A stretch of DNA of 50,991 nt from Akkermansia sp. GTDB lineage: Bacteria > Verrucomicrobiota > Verrucomicrobiia > Verrucomicrobiales > Akkermansiaceae. Positions 6,194-14,050 of the stretch are shown here, one piece after another. Below the pieces are notes generated by a model. That model ran no database searches. It was not told where the DNA came from and was given only the letters and a program-made list of their open reading frames with translations. Numbering within the stretch: position 1 is the first letter of the stretch; every line of letters begins with the position of its first letter. A program made the translations under genes and the position numbers. The DNA is taken from NCBI GenBank assembly GCA_030535795.1, contig JAUNRE010000004.1:1-50991 (forward strand). Direction: 5' to 3'.

Positions 6194-8392
6194 TCAGTTA
6201 AGGGGTATTTGGGAGGGGTCGATACCGAGGTAGCTGCATACGCCGCGGAAACACACGGGGTAATCCAGTTTGCCGTTGGGCAGCTGCGGTATGGCATTGA
6301 CAGGGATGATGCGATCCGGCGCCCAGCTGGCGGGGTACCGTGCATTGAGCAGGGCGTAGCGTGCCGTGATGAGATCCTGCGGTACCACCGTTTTGTGCAG
6401 GGTGGAGAGCAACACGAGGATTTCGCCGCCGCCGCGCGGATTCGGCGCACCGACGATAGCCAGGCGGCGGTTGCCGTCGCCCTCGGGGGCGCCGAGCACA
6501 CGAGCCAGTGCTTCCTCGGCGGCGATGTGGGGCACGAGGTCATCGCCAATCTTACTGAAACGCGACTTGCGGCCGCAGATGGTCAGCAGGCCATCGGCAT
6601 CCAGCTTGCCTACATCGCCGGTGCAGAACCAGTTGCCGCGCATGCAGGTGGTGGATTCAGGCTTGTCCTTCAGGTAGCGGCTCAGCACGGTGTTGCCCTT
6701 GAGCCAGATGAGCCCGGTGGCTGTGGAGGGAAGTGTCTTTTCCGGCCTGTTGAGGTCGCTGATGCGCACGGCGATGCCGGGCAAAGGAGCTCCGACGCAG
6801 CCCGCATAGCCGGCGGGGATGATGTGGGGTGTGCCGGGTGCCGGAGCCGGGGGCGGGGCGCAGATGGCTACGGGCGCTGCGGCTTCGGTCAGGCTGTAGC
6901 ACTCCTGCAACATGAGCTTGTACTCATTGATGGCGCGGTGAGCCAGCCCCGTGGGCAGTTTCTCGCCGGTGACGAGGAAGTAGCGCAGCGTGGCAAAATG
7001 CTCGGGCTTGCCGGCATCGAGCAGCTCGGCAGTCTGCGCCGGGGTGAAGGCCGTAAGCACGGTGCTGTAGTTGTGTGCCAGCTCGCACAGGCGGCGCGGG
7101 GCGCGGGTGTCCGGGTATGTCACCATATCCATGCCTTGCAGTAGGGGCATCAGCATGCCGCAGAGCATGCCCATGGGCTGGCTGAGCGGCAGGGCACTCA
7201 GCACACGCTGCCCGCGGCTTACCTCCAGCCGGCTACTCATTTGCATGATGGCGGTGAGGATGGCCGTGTGGCTCATGGGTACACCCTTGGTGGTGCCGCC
7301 GGTGGCGCTGCTGAAGAAGAGCATGGCTTCGTCCGCCGGGCGGGGGGCATGGCGGTGCAGGTGGCGGGTGTAGAGCTCGGCTTTGTCGAAACGGATGGCG
7401 AGTTCGCGCAGGCGCAGCGAGGTATTGCTGATTTCCGTGAGCTCGCGGTCAATGTAGATGAGGTCGCGCTGGCTGGGCCAGGGGAATTGCTGCTGCTTGT
7501 GGATGAAGCGAGCCTCGGTAATGAAACGGTTGATACCGGATTGTTCGGCCTGGTAGCGGAAGGTGGGTGCCGTGATATCGTAGTTGATATTGACGGGCGT
7601 GATGCCGGCCAGAATACAGGCAAGATTGGCTATAGTGGCGAGCTTGCCGGGGGGCAGGATGATGCCGAGTCGCTTGTTGGTGATATTGCTACGCAGCTTG
7701 TCGCAGAGGACGAGCGCGTAGGAAAGCAAGCGGCGGTAGGTGAGCTGGCTGTCATCCACTCCGTCTATAATCATTGCACCGGGATTTTCCGACAGAGCGG
7801 CGAGCAGCGCTTCCGGCAGGGTGCCTTGCAGGGCGGGGTGGGCTGCCAGTTGTTCCGCTTCGGCCTCCATCCACGCGCTGCGCACGGCCGCTCCCAGATT
7901 GGGGCCGGGCTTTACCTCAGGCATGAACTGCACCACTTCTCTGTCCCAGGGGGCTGTGGTGGTGATGCCGCGTACGAGCGAGTTGTTGTACATGCCCACA
8001 TAGACAGGCAGGGCGGAGAGCTTGCTGTCGTCGGCAAAACTCAGCAGCTTACCCGGTACGTCGCAGATGGTGGCCGGTTGCTGCCCCGGACGCCCGCACA
8101 GCAACACAACATAGCGCCCTTGCAACAGGCGCTCTCGCACCATGTTAATCAAATCTTCACGGCTCGAGCGGTCGATGGCGCACAGAAAACCCGATGTCCC
8201 GGGCTGGGAGAGGTACAGCATCACTTCCGGGATGGGACGCAGGGTGTTTTCCACCATCCAGGTGATGCGGCTGCGGCCGCCAAGGGCTTCCTCCAGGGCA
8301 CGCAGTGCCGGCAGGTCAACCCGGTTGGGGATGACCAGCGTGGGACTCGCGGGGATATTGCCGCTACCTTCTATGGTGGGAGGATTCGTCAT
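6194..8392 (-). CDS. AMP-dependent acyl-CoA/acyl-ACP synthetase, possibly Aas-like
   Basis: The protein belongs to the adenylate-forming superfamily, which activates a carboxylic acid, probably a fatty acid, as acyl-AMP and then as a thioester. Motifs are the P-loop SSATGGTTKGVPMSH, WFCTGDVGKLDADG, the hinge ICGRKSRFSKIGDDLV and the final catalytic lysine in LPNGKLDYP. It has 732 residues. The first 190 or so resemble the end of a PlsC-type acyltransferase (LLCGRPGQQP, then LPVYVGMYNN), as in bifunctional Aas. No H-x4-D acyltransferase motif is seen, so that half looks inactive. In Aas such enzymes re-acylate lysophospholipid. There is no membrane segment. It is first in a two-gene operon with the kinase. 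The alternative is a plain long-chain acyl-CoA ligase with a novel N-terminal domain. Confidence 0.85.
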   Translation of the reverse strand: MTNPPTIEGSGNIPASPTLVIPNRVDLPALRALEEALGGRSRITWMVENTLRPIPEVMLYLSQPGTSGFLCAIDRSSREDLINMVRERLLQGRYVVLLCGRPGQQPATICDVPGKLLSFADDSKLSALPVYVGMYNNSLVRGITTTAPWDREVVQFMPEVKPGPNLGAAVRSAWMEAEAEQLAAHPALQGTLPEALLAALSENPGAMIIDGVDDSQLTYRRLLSYALVLCDKLRSNITNKRLGIILPPGKLATIANLACILAGITPVNINYDITAPTFRYQAEQSGINRFITEARFIHKQQQFPWPSQRDLIYIDRELTEISNTSLRLRELAIRFDKAELYTRHLHRHAPRPADEAMLFFSSATGGTTKGVPMSHTAILTAIMQMSSRLEVSRGQRVLSALPLSQPMGMLCGMLMPLLQGMDMVTYPDTRAPRRLCELAHNYSTVLTAFTPAQTAELLDAGKPEHFATLRYFLVTGEKLPTGLAHRAINEYKLMLQECYSLTEAAAPVAICAPPPAPAPGTPHIIPAGYAGCVGAPLPGIAVRISDLNRPEKTLPSTATGLIWLKGNTVLSRYLKDKPESTTCMRGNWFCTGDVGKLDADGLLTICGRKSRFSKIGDDLVPHIAAEEALARVLGAPEGDGNRRLAIVGAPNPRGGGEILVLLSTLHKTVVPQDLITARYALLNARYPASWAPDRIIPVNAIPQLPNGKLDYPVCFRGVCSYLGIDPSQIPLN

Positions 8393-8404
8393 GTGAGCCG
8401 CTCG

Positions 8405-8433
8405 AGTGTAGCATAAAATATAGATTCATGCAA
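8405..8433 (-). promoter_or_regulatory. Promoter of the acyl-activating enzyme/kinase operon
   Basis: On the minus strand TTGCAT (8428-8433), 17 bp and TACACT (8405-8410) lie 12 bp before ATG 8392. The predicted leader is about 5 nt. Confidence 0.7.
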
Positions 8434-8462
8434 TACCGTAGTGTTGCAGTTACCGTGCTCAC

Positions 8463-10271
8463 TCAGATTTTGTTGAGGTAATCTATATAGGCATCGCGCG
8501 CTTGCTTCGGTGTATAGGGCTTACGCTCAGTGCTATCGCTCTGCGTTTCGTTGTCTTGGTGTGGTGTGGTGTCCGGGTCAATATGATGGCCGGGGAGGTC
8601 AGTTTCCCGCGAGGGGAGCTTGAGGTCGGCGAATTTGGGGTACGTGCGAGGGGAAAATCCGTTGGATTCCTTGACATGGCGGAGCTTGCCAGCGGTAAAA
8701 TATCGGGATTTGTTGCCGATGGACAGGAAGATGTTGGGGCCACGCTCGGCATACATGACCTTGCCATTCATGGCTTCGTTTATTTTAACCTGGTCTTTTG
8801 CAGAAAGCGTTGTGGGATTTTTCAGATTGAGCATGGAGCATATCAGCTTCTCCAGCCGCGGGGTGAAATCGGACGGCAAAACGTGGATTTTGTCCGCACG
8901 CGGGGAGCTGAGATCCAGGATGAAGGTCAGCTTTTCATTTAAGCCGGCATCGAAGGTGAGCTTGAGGTGCGGGAGGTGCAGGGCGAAGTCGGTGCAGCGG
9001 CGTCCCTTGGCAAAGAGTGTGCGCACTACCGTGGGGAGGTCCTCTCCGACCAGGAATGTGTCAGCGACGGTGCCGGGGTACATGAGCAGACTACCCTTGC
9101 CCTCATCGGCGTCGAAAATAGCCGGATTGTGTTTTCTGCTGCAAAACGCTTTCTGGAGACTTTGGGCTGTTTTTAGGACTTGGCCGGAATCCCGGGCTGT
9201 ATTGTTGGACGGATGCACGATGATTAAGCCAAGCTCGTCTTTCTTTTCCGCCAGTGCCATGATACCGCAATCCTGAGTTTTCCAGGATATCAGGTGCTTG
9301 CCTGTCGGTGCGCCGTTTGGCAGTGCGGAATGAAGCTGAGGCAGGGTGAAGCCGCCTTGGGTTGTGCCGCGCAAGTTTGCCGCGATTGTCTCGTCAATCG
9401 CGCCCGGTTCCTTCAGGGTTGCCTCTTTTTCGGGGAACTCAAACCGGGGGAACACATAGACTTCGCTCTTAGCTTCCTTGTTGCCGTGGCTGTCGCGGCG
9501 CGTCAGGTGGGCTGCGTTGTGGCGCTTCGCGTGGCCGATGCAGTACACATCGAAGCGTACGCTCACATGGGTGTCGTTGTCGGAGTTTGAGGAAAGCGGC
9601 TTGGCATCGCCGAGCTGGTCGGAGAGCCTGCGCAGGTGCTGCTTGTTGTCGGGCACTCCGTAATCATGCGCCGCAAGGTCTACTGCTCGAATCTCTTCGA
9701 AGCGCGGCTTGATGCGGATTTCGCCGTAGGGGACGCTTTCTTCCGTCAGGTCGAGCACCACTTCCGCTGCCAGCTGGCGGCCGCCTTTGTATAAACGGAA
9801 GGTGACACCGCCGCCATGCCAGCGGTAGGGGCGCCAGTCTGTGCTGTTGCGTGTGCAGATGTTGTAGACGGCGGTAAGACGCGGTACGTAGGCAATTTCC
9901 TTTTCCGTGTCGGCCATTTGTTTAGCCGTTTCGGTGTAGAGGACGAGAGCCGTTGATTCATCCCGGCCGTAGCGAACATCGGGGCGTTCCTTAGAGTTTA
10001 CCAGGCTGATTAGTTTGTCCGTCAGCTCTTTTACCTTGTCGTTCTTGCCTTTGCCACAGATGAGGATGGCGCCGATGTTGCCGTCGTTGTCAGCCAATAC
10101 CAGCACATTGCTGTCAGCTGTGTGGAACAGAAGACCGTCATCCCCGGATGGTGAGGTATTGGTGACTCTTTTTTGGAGCTCCTCCATTTGAGTGGCTGCC
10201 AGAAGCCGTGCAGGGCCGGCCACAATCATGGCCAGCCCGAGCATGAAAACGGAACCGAGTCGTTTCAGCAT
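8463..10271 (-). CDS. Large secreted protein of unknown function
   Basis: This is a 602-residue protein with a clear signal peptide (MLKRLGSVFMLGLAMIVAG, then PARLLA). The mature part has no membrane helix and no motif I can assign. It mixes beta-rich stretches with charged loops and ends in a polar tail rich in Asp, Glu, Ser, Thr and Lys. It follows the APH-type kinase gene after 18 bp and is the last gene of that run. A periplasmic or envelope location is likely. Nothing in the sequence indicates an enzyme. Confidence 0.7.
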   Translation of the reverse strand: MLKRLGSVFMLGLAMIVAGPARLLAATQMEELQKRVTNTSPSGDDGLLFHTADSNVLVLADNDGNIGAILICGKGKNDKVKELTDKLISLVNSKERPDVRYGRDESTALVLYTETAKQMADTEKEIAYVPRLTAVYNICTRNSTDWRPYRWHGGGVTFRLYKGGRQLAAEVVLDLTEESVPYGEIRIKPRFEEIRAVDLAAHDYGVPDNKQHLRRLSDQLGDAKPLSSNSDNDTHVSVRFDVYCIGHAKRHNAAHLTRRDSHGNKEAKSEVYVFPRFEFPEKEATLKEPGAIDETIAANLRGTTQGGFTLPQLHSALPNGAPTGKHLISWKTQDCGIMALAEKKDELGLIIVHPSNNTARDSGQVLKTAQSLQKAFCSRKHNPAIFDADEGKGSLLMYPGTVADTFLVGEDLPTVVRTLFAKGRRCTDFALHLPHLKLTFDAGLNEKLTFILDLSSPRADKIHVLPSDFTPRLEKLICSMLNLKNPTTLSAKDQVKINEAMNGKVMYAERGPNIFLSIGNKSRYFTAGKLRHVKESNGFSPRTYPKFADLKLPSRETDLPGHHIDPDTTPHQDNETQSDSTERKPYTPKQARDAYIDYLNKI

Positions 10272-10289
10272 GGCGGAGAAGAACGAAGG

Positions 10290-11444
10290 TTACTTATGGC
10301 GATTGTAGGATTTCATCAGCCTGCGAATGAACTTCTCCATGCGGGGAAGATTGCTCTGGATGCTGCGAGCCAGGGCGAACTGGTTGCGGGCACGGATGAG
10401 GTTGTGGTTCGGTTTTTCAATGCGGAAGTATTTGTCGCCGTCCAGATAGTCCGTGAGGAAGCGCATGCCGATTTCTGCCGTAATCAGCCAACCGGCAAAG
10501 GCAAGCTGTTCGATTTCGTTCTTCGTCAGGAAGCTGTGAGCGGCATCCAGATAGCCCTCTGCCAGAGATTCGAAGAACGGCATCTGCATCACAACGCGCG
10601 AAAGGTCTTCCTCGTCCTCACTGGCGGTGCAGGTGGCTGTGCGTACCATGTCGCCGAAGTCGTAGAGCGCCAGCCCGGGCATCACGGTATCGAGGTCGAT
10701 GACGCATACGGCTTCGTCCGTCTCCTCATCGAGCATGACGTTGTTGATTTTCGTGTCGTTGTGGGTGATACGGGTGGGCAGCTCGCCTGCTTCCTGCATG
10801 TTAATCAAGCGACTGAACATGGGCGACCATGTTTTGAGCATGGCCAGCTCTGCCTCGCATTCGGCAACACGCCCTACGGCATCCGCCTCGGCGCTGCGCA
10901 GCAGGGCTTCGTAGCGCTTGGGGGTGTGGTGGAAGTCGGGAATCGAGGGTCTGATGTCCTCCGGGTTCATGTCGGAGATGAGCTCCTGGAATGCCCCGAA
11001 GGCATTGCCGGCCTGGTAGGCCTGGCGGGTGTTTTCCACCACATCATAAGTATGGGTGCCTTCGATATTGTTGTAGCAGCGCCACATGCCTCCCTCCTCC
11101 GGCAGGTCGATGTAATTGCGACCGCCGCGAGCCGGGTAGAGCGTGAGCGGCTGCCCCGCAGTGTTTCGGCTGCGGCGCATAGTCTTCCAGCGAATGTGGC
11201 GGGTGACTTTCTCCACATTTTTCATCACCATGACCGGGTCTTTGAACACGTAGTCATTGATGCGCTGCAAAATGTAGCGTTCCTGCACACCGTCTTCCGT
11301 CAGGTAACAGGCGCGGTACGTCGTGTTGATGTGACCGTTGCACAGCTCTTCGCCGTACTGGAACTCGCCGCTGATGGCAAACTGGTCGCCGATGCGGGCG
11401 ATGCGCTCTGCCAGCGGGCCTTCCGTCATTCGTTGCTGAGGCAT
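10290..11444 (-). CDS. APH-family kinase, N-acetylhexosamine 1-kinase-like
   Basis: A cytosolic small-molecule kinase of the aminoglycoside-phosphotransferase fold. The catalytic loop is THNDTKINNVML and the metal-binding motif is CVIDLDTVMPG, followed by LYDFGDMVRTATC. The H-x-D-T-K and DLDT-MP pattern with GDMVR closely follows NahK, the kinase that makes GlcNAc-1-P or GalNAc-1-P from free sugar in mucin-degrading bifidobacteria. The 384 residues compare with about 360 for NahK. That role would suit the mucin-sugar setting, with GH16 and GH2 enzymes and a sialic-acid operon in the window. Homoserine- or choline-kinase-like activity cannot be excluded. It lies 38 bp after a secreted protein gene and 18 bp before another. 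Confidence 0.8.
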   Translation of the reverse strand: MPQQRMTEGPLAERIARIGDQFAISGEFQYGEELCNGHINTTYRACYLTEDGVQERYILQRINDYVFKDPVMVMKNVEKVTRHIRWKTMRRSRNTAGQPLTLYPARGGRNYIDLPEEGGMWRCYNNIEGTHTYDVVENTRQAYQAGNAFGAFQELISDMNPEDIRPSIPDFHHTPKRYEALLRSAEADAVGRVAECEAELAMLKTWSPMFSRLINMQEAGELPTRITHNDTKINNVMLDEETDEAVCVIDLDTVMPGLALYDFGDMVRTATCTASEDEEDLSRVVMQMPFFESLAEGYLDAAHSFLTKNEIEQLAFAGWLITAEIGMRFLTDYLDGDKYFRIEKPNHNLIRARNQFALARSIQSNLPRMEKFIRRLMKSYNRHK

Positions 11445-11482
11445 AATCGGTGGTGAGAAGGTAGTAAGTGAATAAGCCGATG

Positions 11483-12346
11483 TTAGTCGTTTGTCATCTG
11501 GATGCTGATGAGCTTGAGAGCATCACGCTTGGGGTCCTTCACTATGACGTTAATCTGCGACTGGCGGTCCGATACGAGGAACTTGCCCATGCGCACGTTG
11601 GCTTCAATCGTGGTCTTTTTGCCGCTCTTCTTGTCCTCCTTAGTCTGCTTGGTGGTGATGCGGAAGGAAACTTGGTCGCCGTTTTCACCGCGAGTGTAGT
11701 GCCAGGAGTTATCGGAGTTGATGCCCTTGTTGCGGTGGTAGGGGCCTACCTTTTCACCCTTCACTCCGGTGAGGTCGCCGCTCTTGCTGGTGTAAACGGT
11801 GACGGGGGTGGGGGAGAGGTTGATGAGGTGCACACCCTTGGTGGGGAAGTCAGCTTCATCGATGAAGAAGGTCTTAGCGTTGGCCGGGGTGCTGCCGGGG
11901 ATAACGATGCACAGGCTCTTGCTGCCGGCATTCTGCGGCACCTGAATGACCATGGCGGGCTTGGGCAGCTCTGTCGTGGCGGCTGCGGGTTTCTTGCCGC
12001 CTTCGGCAGAGGGGGCGGGAGCCGGGTCTTTATCGTAGAAGTTGATGATGCCGCCTTCGGGCTTGATACGGTTGGAGGGGAGGCGCCCGGAGATGGTGAC
12101 TTTCTTGAAGGTGGGCTTACCGGCTTTGTCCTTGCCGGCGGAGTAGAAGAGCGGGCTGGGCAACTTGCCGCCGGTGGCGGAGCAGATAACGAAACGAACG
12201 CCGGACTTGGGGGCTTCTGCCTCAGCCGGAGCAGTAGCTGCGCCGCGAGCACCACGGGCAGCGCGTGCGCCGCGGGAGGACTGGGCAAATGCAGGGGTAA
12301 GTGCCACGATGGCAGCCAGAGCAAGAGAAAGAGTCTGATACTTCAT
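11483..12346 (-). CDS. Secreted protein of unknown function with Arg/Gly-Ala linker
   Basis: This 287-residue protein has a signal peptide (MKYQTLSLALAAIVALTPAFA). It is followed by a low-complexity linker of SRGAR, ARGAR and AT/AE/AP runs up to about residue 47. The mature domain looks beta-rich and is strongly basic (many Lys). A second Ala/Pro-rich patch (PAPAPSAEGGKKPAAA) lies near residues 107-125. I do not recognise a family. The composition suggests a periplasmic or surface-associated structural protein. It is the first gene of a probable three-gene transcription unit running to 8463. Confidence 0.7.
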   Translation of the reverse strand: MKYQTLSLALAAIVALTPAFAQSSRGARAARGARGAATAPAEAEAPKSGVRFVICSATGGKLPSPLFYSAGKDKAGKPTFKKVTISGRLPSNRIKPEGGIINFYDKDPAPAPSAEGGKKPAAATTELPKPAMVIQVPQNAGSKSLCIVIPGSTPANAKTFFIDEADFPTKGVHLINLSPTPVTVYTSKSGDLTGVKGEKVGPYHRNKGINSDNSWHYTRGENGDQVSFRITTKQTKEDKKSGKKTTIEANVRMGKFLVSDRQSQINVIVKDPKRDALKLISIQMTND

Positions 12347-12371
12347 GATATTTTTGCAATTTTACTCACTG

Positions 12372-12400
12372 AATTTACCACTACCTGCCATGCGAAGCAA
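12372..12400 (-). promoter_or_regulatory. Promoter of the 12346-8463 unit
   Basis: On the minus strand TTGCTT (12395-12400), 17 bp and TAAATT (12372-12377) lie 25 bp before ATG 12346. This is one of the few genes here with a leader of normal length. A TAAAAT 12 bp from the ATG is an alternative -10 without a good -35. Confidence 0.4.
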
Positions 12401-12439
12401 GCAAAAAAAGCAGTGCTGATTTCAAAATGAATCGATAGG

Positions 12440-13345
12440 TCAGTTTCCGCGCAGGGGAAAGTGCACCGGCGATTTGCTGCGCTCAGGGCTGAGGCCGTAG
12501 TGAGCCCAGGCAAGCAGAAGGCTGATGGTGATAAGCCCCAGGAAGTTATAGAGGGTATGGGAATAGGCCAGAGCGCAGGGAATGAGGGGGATGAGGAAGC
12601 ACTGCGACCAGCGGGTAGAGCGTTCCAGTACCTTGTCCCACAAGGAGGGGGTGCGATGCCAGTCGCGTGGGGAAATACTGATGGTGGCCGGGTGCGCTGC
12701 CGCGAGCAGGGCACAGGAGGGGATATCGGGGATAGGGCGGCCTTCCATTTGCGGGTCTCGGTTCTGCTCCAGGCGGTAGCGACCAAGCCGTTGCAGGCAG
12801 AGGGTAAAGGCGCACCATTGTTTTTCGGCGCTCCAGTCGCGCATCATTTCCGCATCCGATGCAGTGAGGAGCGGCGCGCCGTTGAAGGGATTGCCGGCAA
12901 AGGAGGCCAGCACGGCGTCATCTGCTACCAGCAGGCTGTAGTCGTGGTCGGCGTAGCGCAGGGATTGCAGAAAGCCCAGCCCATGCACGCGAGCCCATAG
13001 AAAGCGGCGCTCGCGGCTGTCCGGCATGGGGGTGAGGGTGCTTTTGTCGGCGTCGCAGACACTGACGCGCCCGAGCGAATCCTGCCTGCCGATCAGGCGC
13101 CCGTTGAGCTTGATTTCCATCCCTCCCGTATTCATTCCGGTCTGGGTGGTGGCGGTGAGTTCCTGCCCGCTCAGGTGAACCCTGATGAATGTGTGGGAAT
13201 AGGAAATATCCACGACTCCCTCGCCATCCATTCCCGCGTTTTCTCGCAGTTCGAACTTAATGATGCGGTGGTTGGTGTCTTGCAGCGCTCCCGGGTAAAG
13301 CTCGGTGAAACGCATGCGCCAAAGTGGGGGTAGTTGGGCTGTCAT
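12440..13345 (-). CDS. Protein of unknown function with C-terminal membrane hairpin
   Basis: This 301-residue protein is not recognised. The first 230 residues are soluble and look beta-rich, with repeated short strands around VDISYSHTFIRVHLSG and GMEIKLNGRLIGRQD. Near residues 245-285 come two adjacent hydrophobic segments (FLIPLIPCALAYS and FLGLITISLLLAWAH) that would anchor it in the inner membrane. There is no signal peptide, so the soluble part should be cytoplasmic. It starts 5 bp after yggS and closes that operon. Confidence 0.65.
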   Translation of the reverse strand: MTAQLPPLWRMRFTELYPGALQDTNHRIIKFELRENAGMDGEGVVDISYSHTFIRVHLSGQELTATTQTGMNTGGMEIKLNGRLIGRQDSLGRVSVCDADKSTLTPMPDSRERRFLWARVHGLGFLQSLRYADHDYSLLVADDAVLASFAGNPFNGAPLLTASDAEMMRDWSAEKQWCAFTLCLQRLGRYRLEQNRDPQMEGRPIPDIPSCALLAAAHPATISISPRDWHRTPSLWDKVLERSTRWSQCFLIPLIPCALAYSHTLYNFLGLITISLLLAWAHYGLSPERSKSPVHFPLRGN

Positions 13346-13350
13346 GGCTC

Positions 13351-14043
13351 TCAGTGAGAATAATCTCGCTTGCCGAAGATGGCGGAGCCGACGCGCACGA
13401 TGGTGGCGCCTTCTTCCACCGCTACAGCGTAGTCATGGCTCATGCCCATGGAAAGCTCCGGCAGCGGCAGGGGGCCGCGTGTGCGCAGGGCGTCGGCCAG
13501 GCGGCGCAGGGTGGCAAACGCCGGGCGAGCTCCCTCCGGTGTCTCTGTGGGAGCCGGTATGCACATGAGCCCACGTATGTCGAGGTGCGGCAGGGCGGCC
13601 AGCGCATCCCATTCCTCCTGTAGTTCGCTCGGGGTGAAGCCGTGCTTGCTTTCCTCGCCGTCTACATTGACCTCCAGCAGAATGCGGGCAGTGATGCCCA
13701 GCTCGCCGGCAATGCGGCTGATGGCTTCTGCCAGCTTGCGGCTGTCGACGGCTTGCAGGAGAGTTACACCGGCTTCGAGAGCTTTGCGCACCTTGTTGCG
13801 CTGGAGCGGCCCGATGATGTGCCACTCGCAGTCTGCCGGCATGGCGGGTATTTTTGTCAGGGCTTCCTGCAGGCGGTTTTCGCCGAAGAGGCGTTGCCCG
13901 TCGGCGTATGCGTGCATGATATCGCTTACCGGGAAGGTTTTGCTGACAGCCAGCAGGGTGGTACTACCCGCCGGGCGTCCTGCCCGTTGTTCGGCAGCGG
14001 CTATGTTGCTGCGTATCTCTCGGAGCTGGTCTTGTATGTACAT
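13351..14043 (-). CDS. yggS: YggS/PROSC-family pyridoxal-phosphate homeostasis protein
   Basis: A cytosolic PLP-binding TIM-barrel protein that buffers free pyridoxal phosphate and affects amino-acid and keto-acid balance; no catalytic reaction is established for the family. The PLP lysine is K35 in LLAVSKTF. Family motifs follow: FGENRLQEAL, WHIIGPLQRNK, VDSRKLAEAI, LLEVNVDGEESKHGF, RGLMCIPAP, LSMGMSHDYAVAVEEGAT and VRVGSAIFGKRDY. The 230-residue length is normal. It lies 7 bp after the TPR protein gene and 5 bp before an unknown gene. Confidence 0.96.
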   Translation of the reverse strand: MYIQDQLREIRSNIAAAEQRAGRPAGSTTLLAVSKTFPVSDIMHAYADGQRLFGENRLQEALTKIPAMPADCEWHIIGPLQRNKVRKALEAGVTLLQAVDSRKLAEAISRIAGELGITARILLEVNVDGEESKHGFTPSELQEEWDALAALPHLDIRGLMCIPAPTETPEGARPAFATLRRLADALRTRGPLPLPELSMGMSHDYAVAVEEGATIVRVGSAIFGKRDYSH

Positions 14044-14050
14044 GGCGCGG

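Noticed and set aside
12440..13345. Peptidase or lipid enzyme assignment for the 301-residue protein
   Set aside because: No catalytic motif could be identified; naming it would be guesswork.
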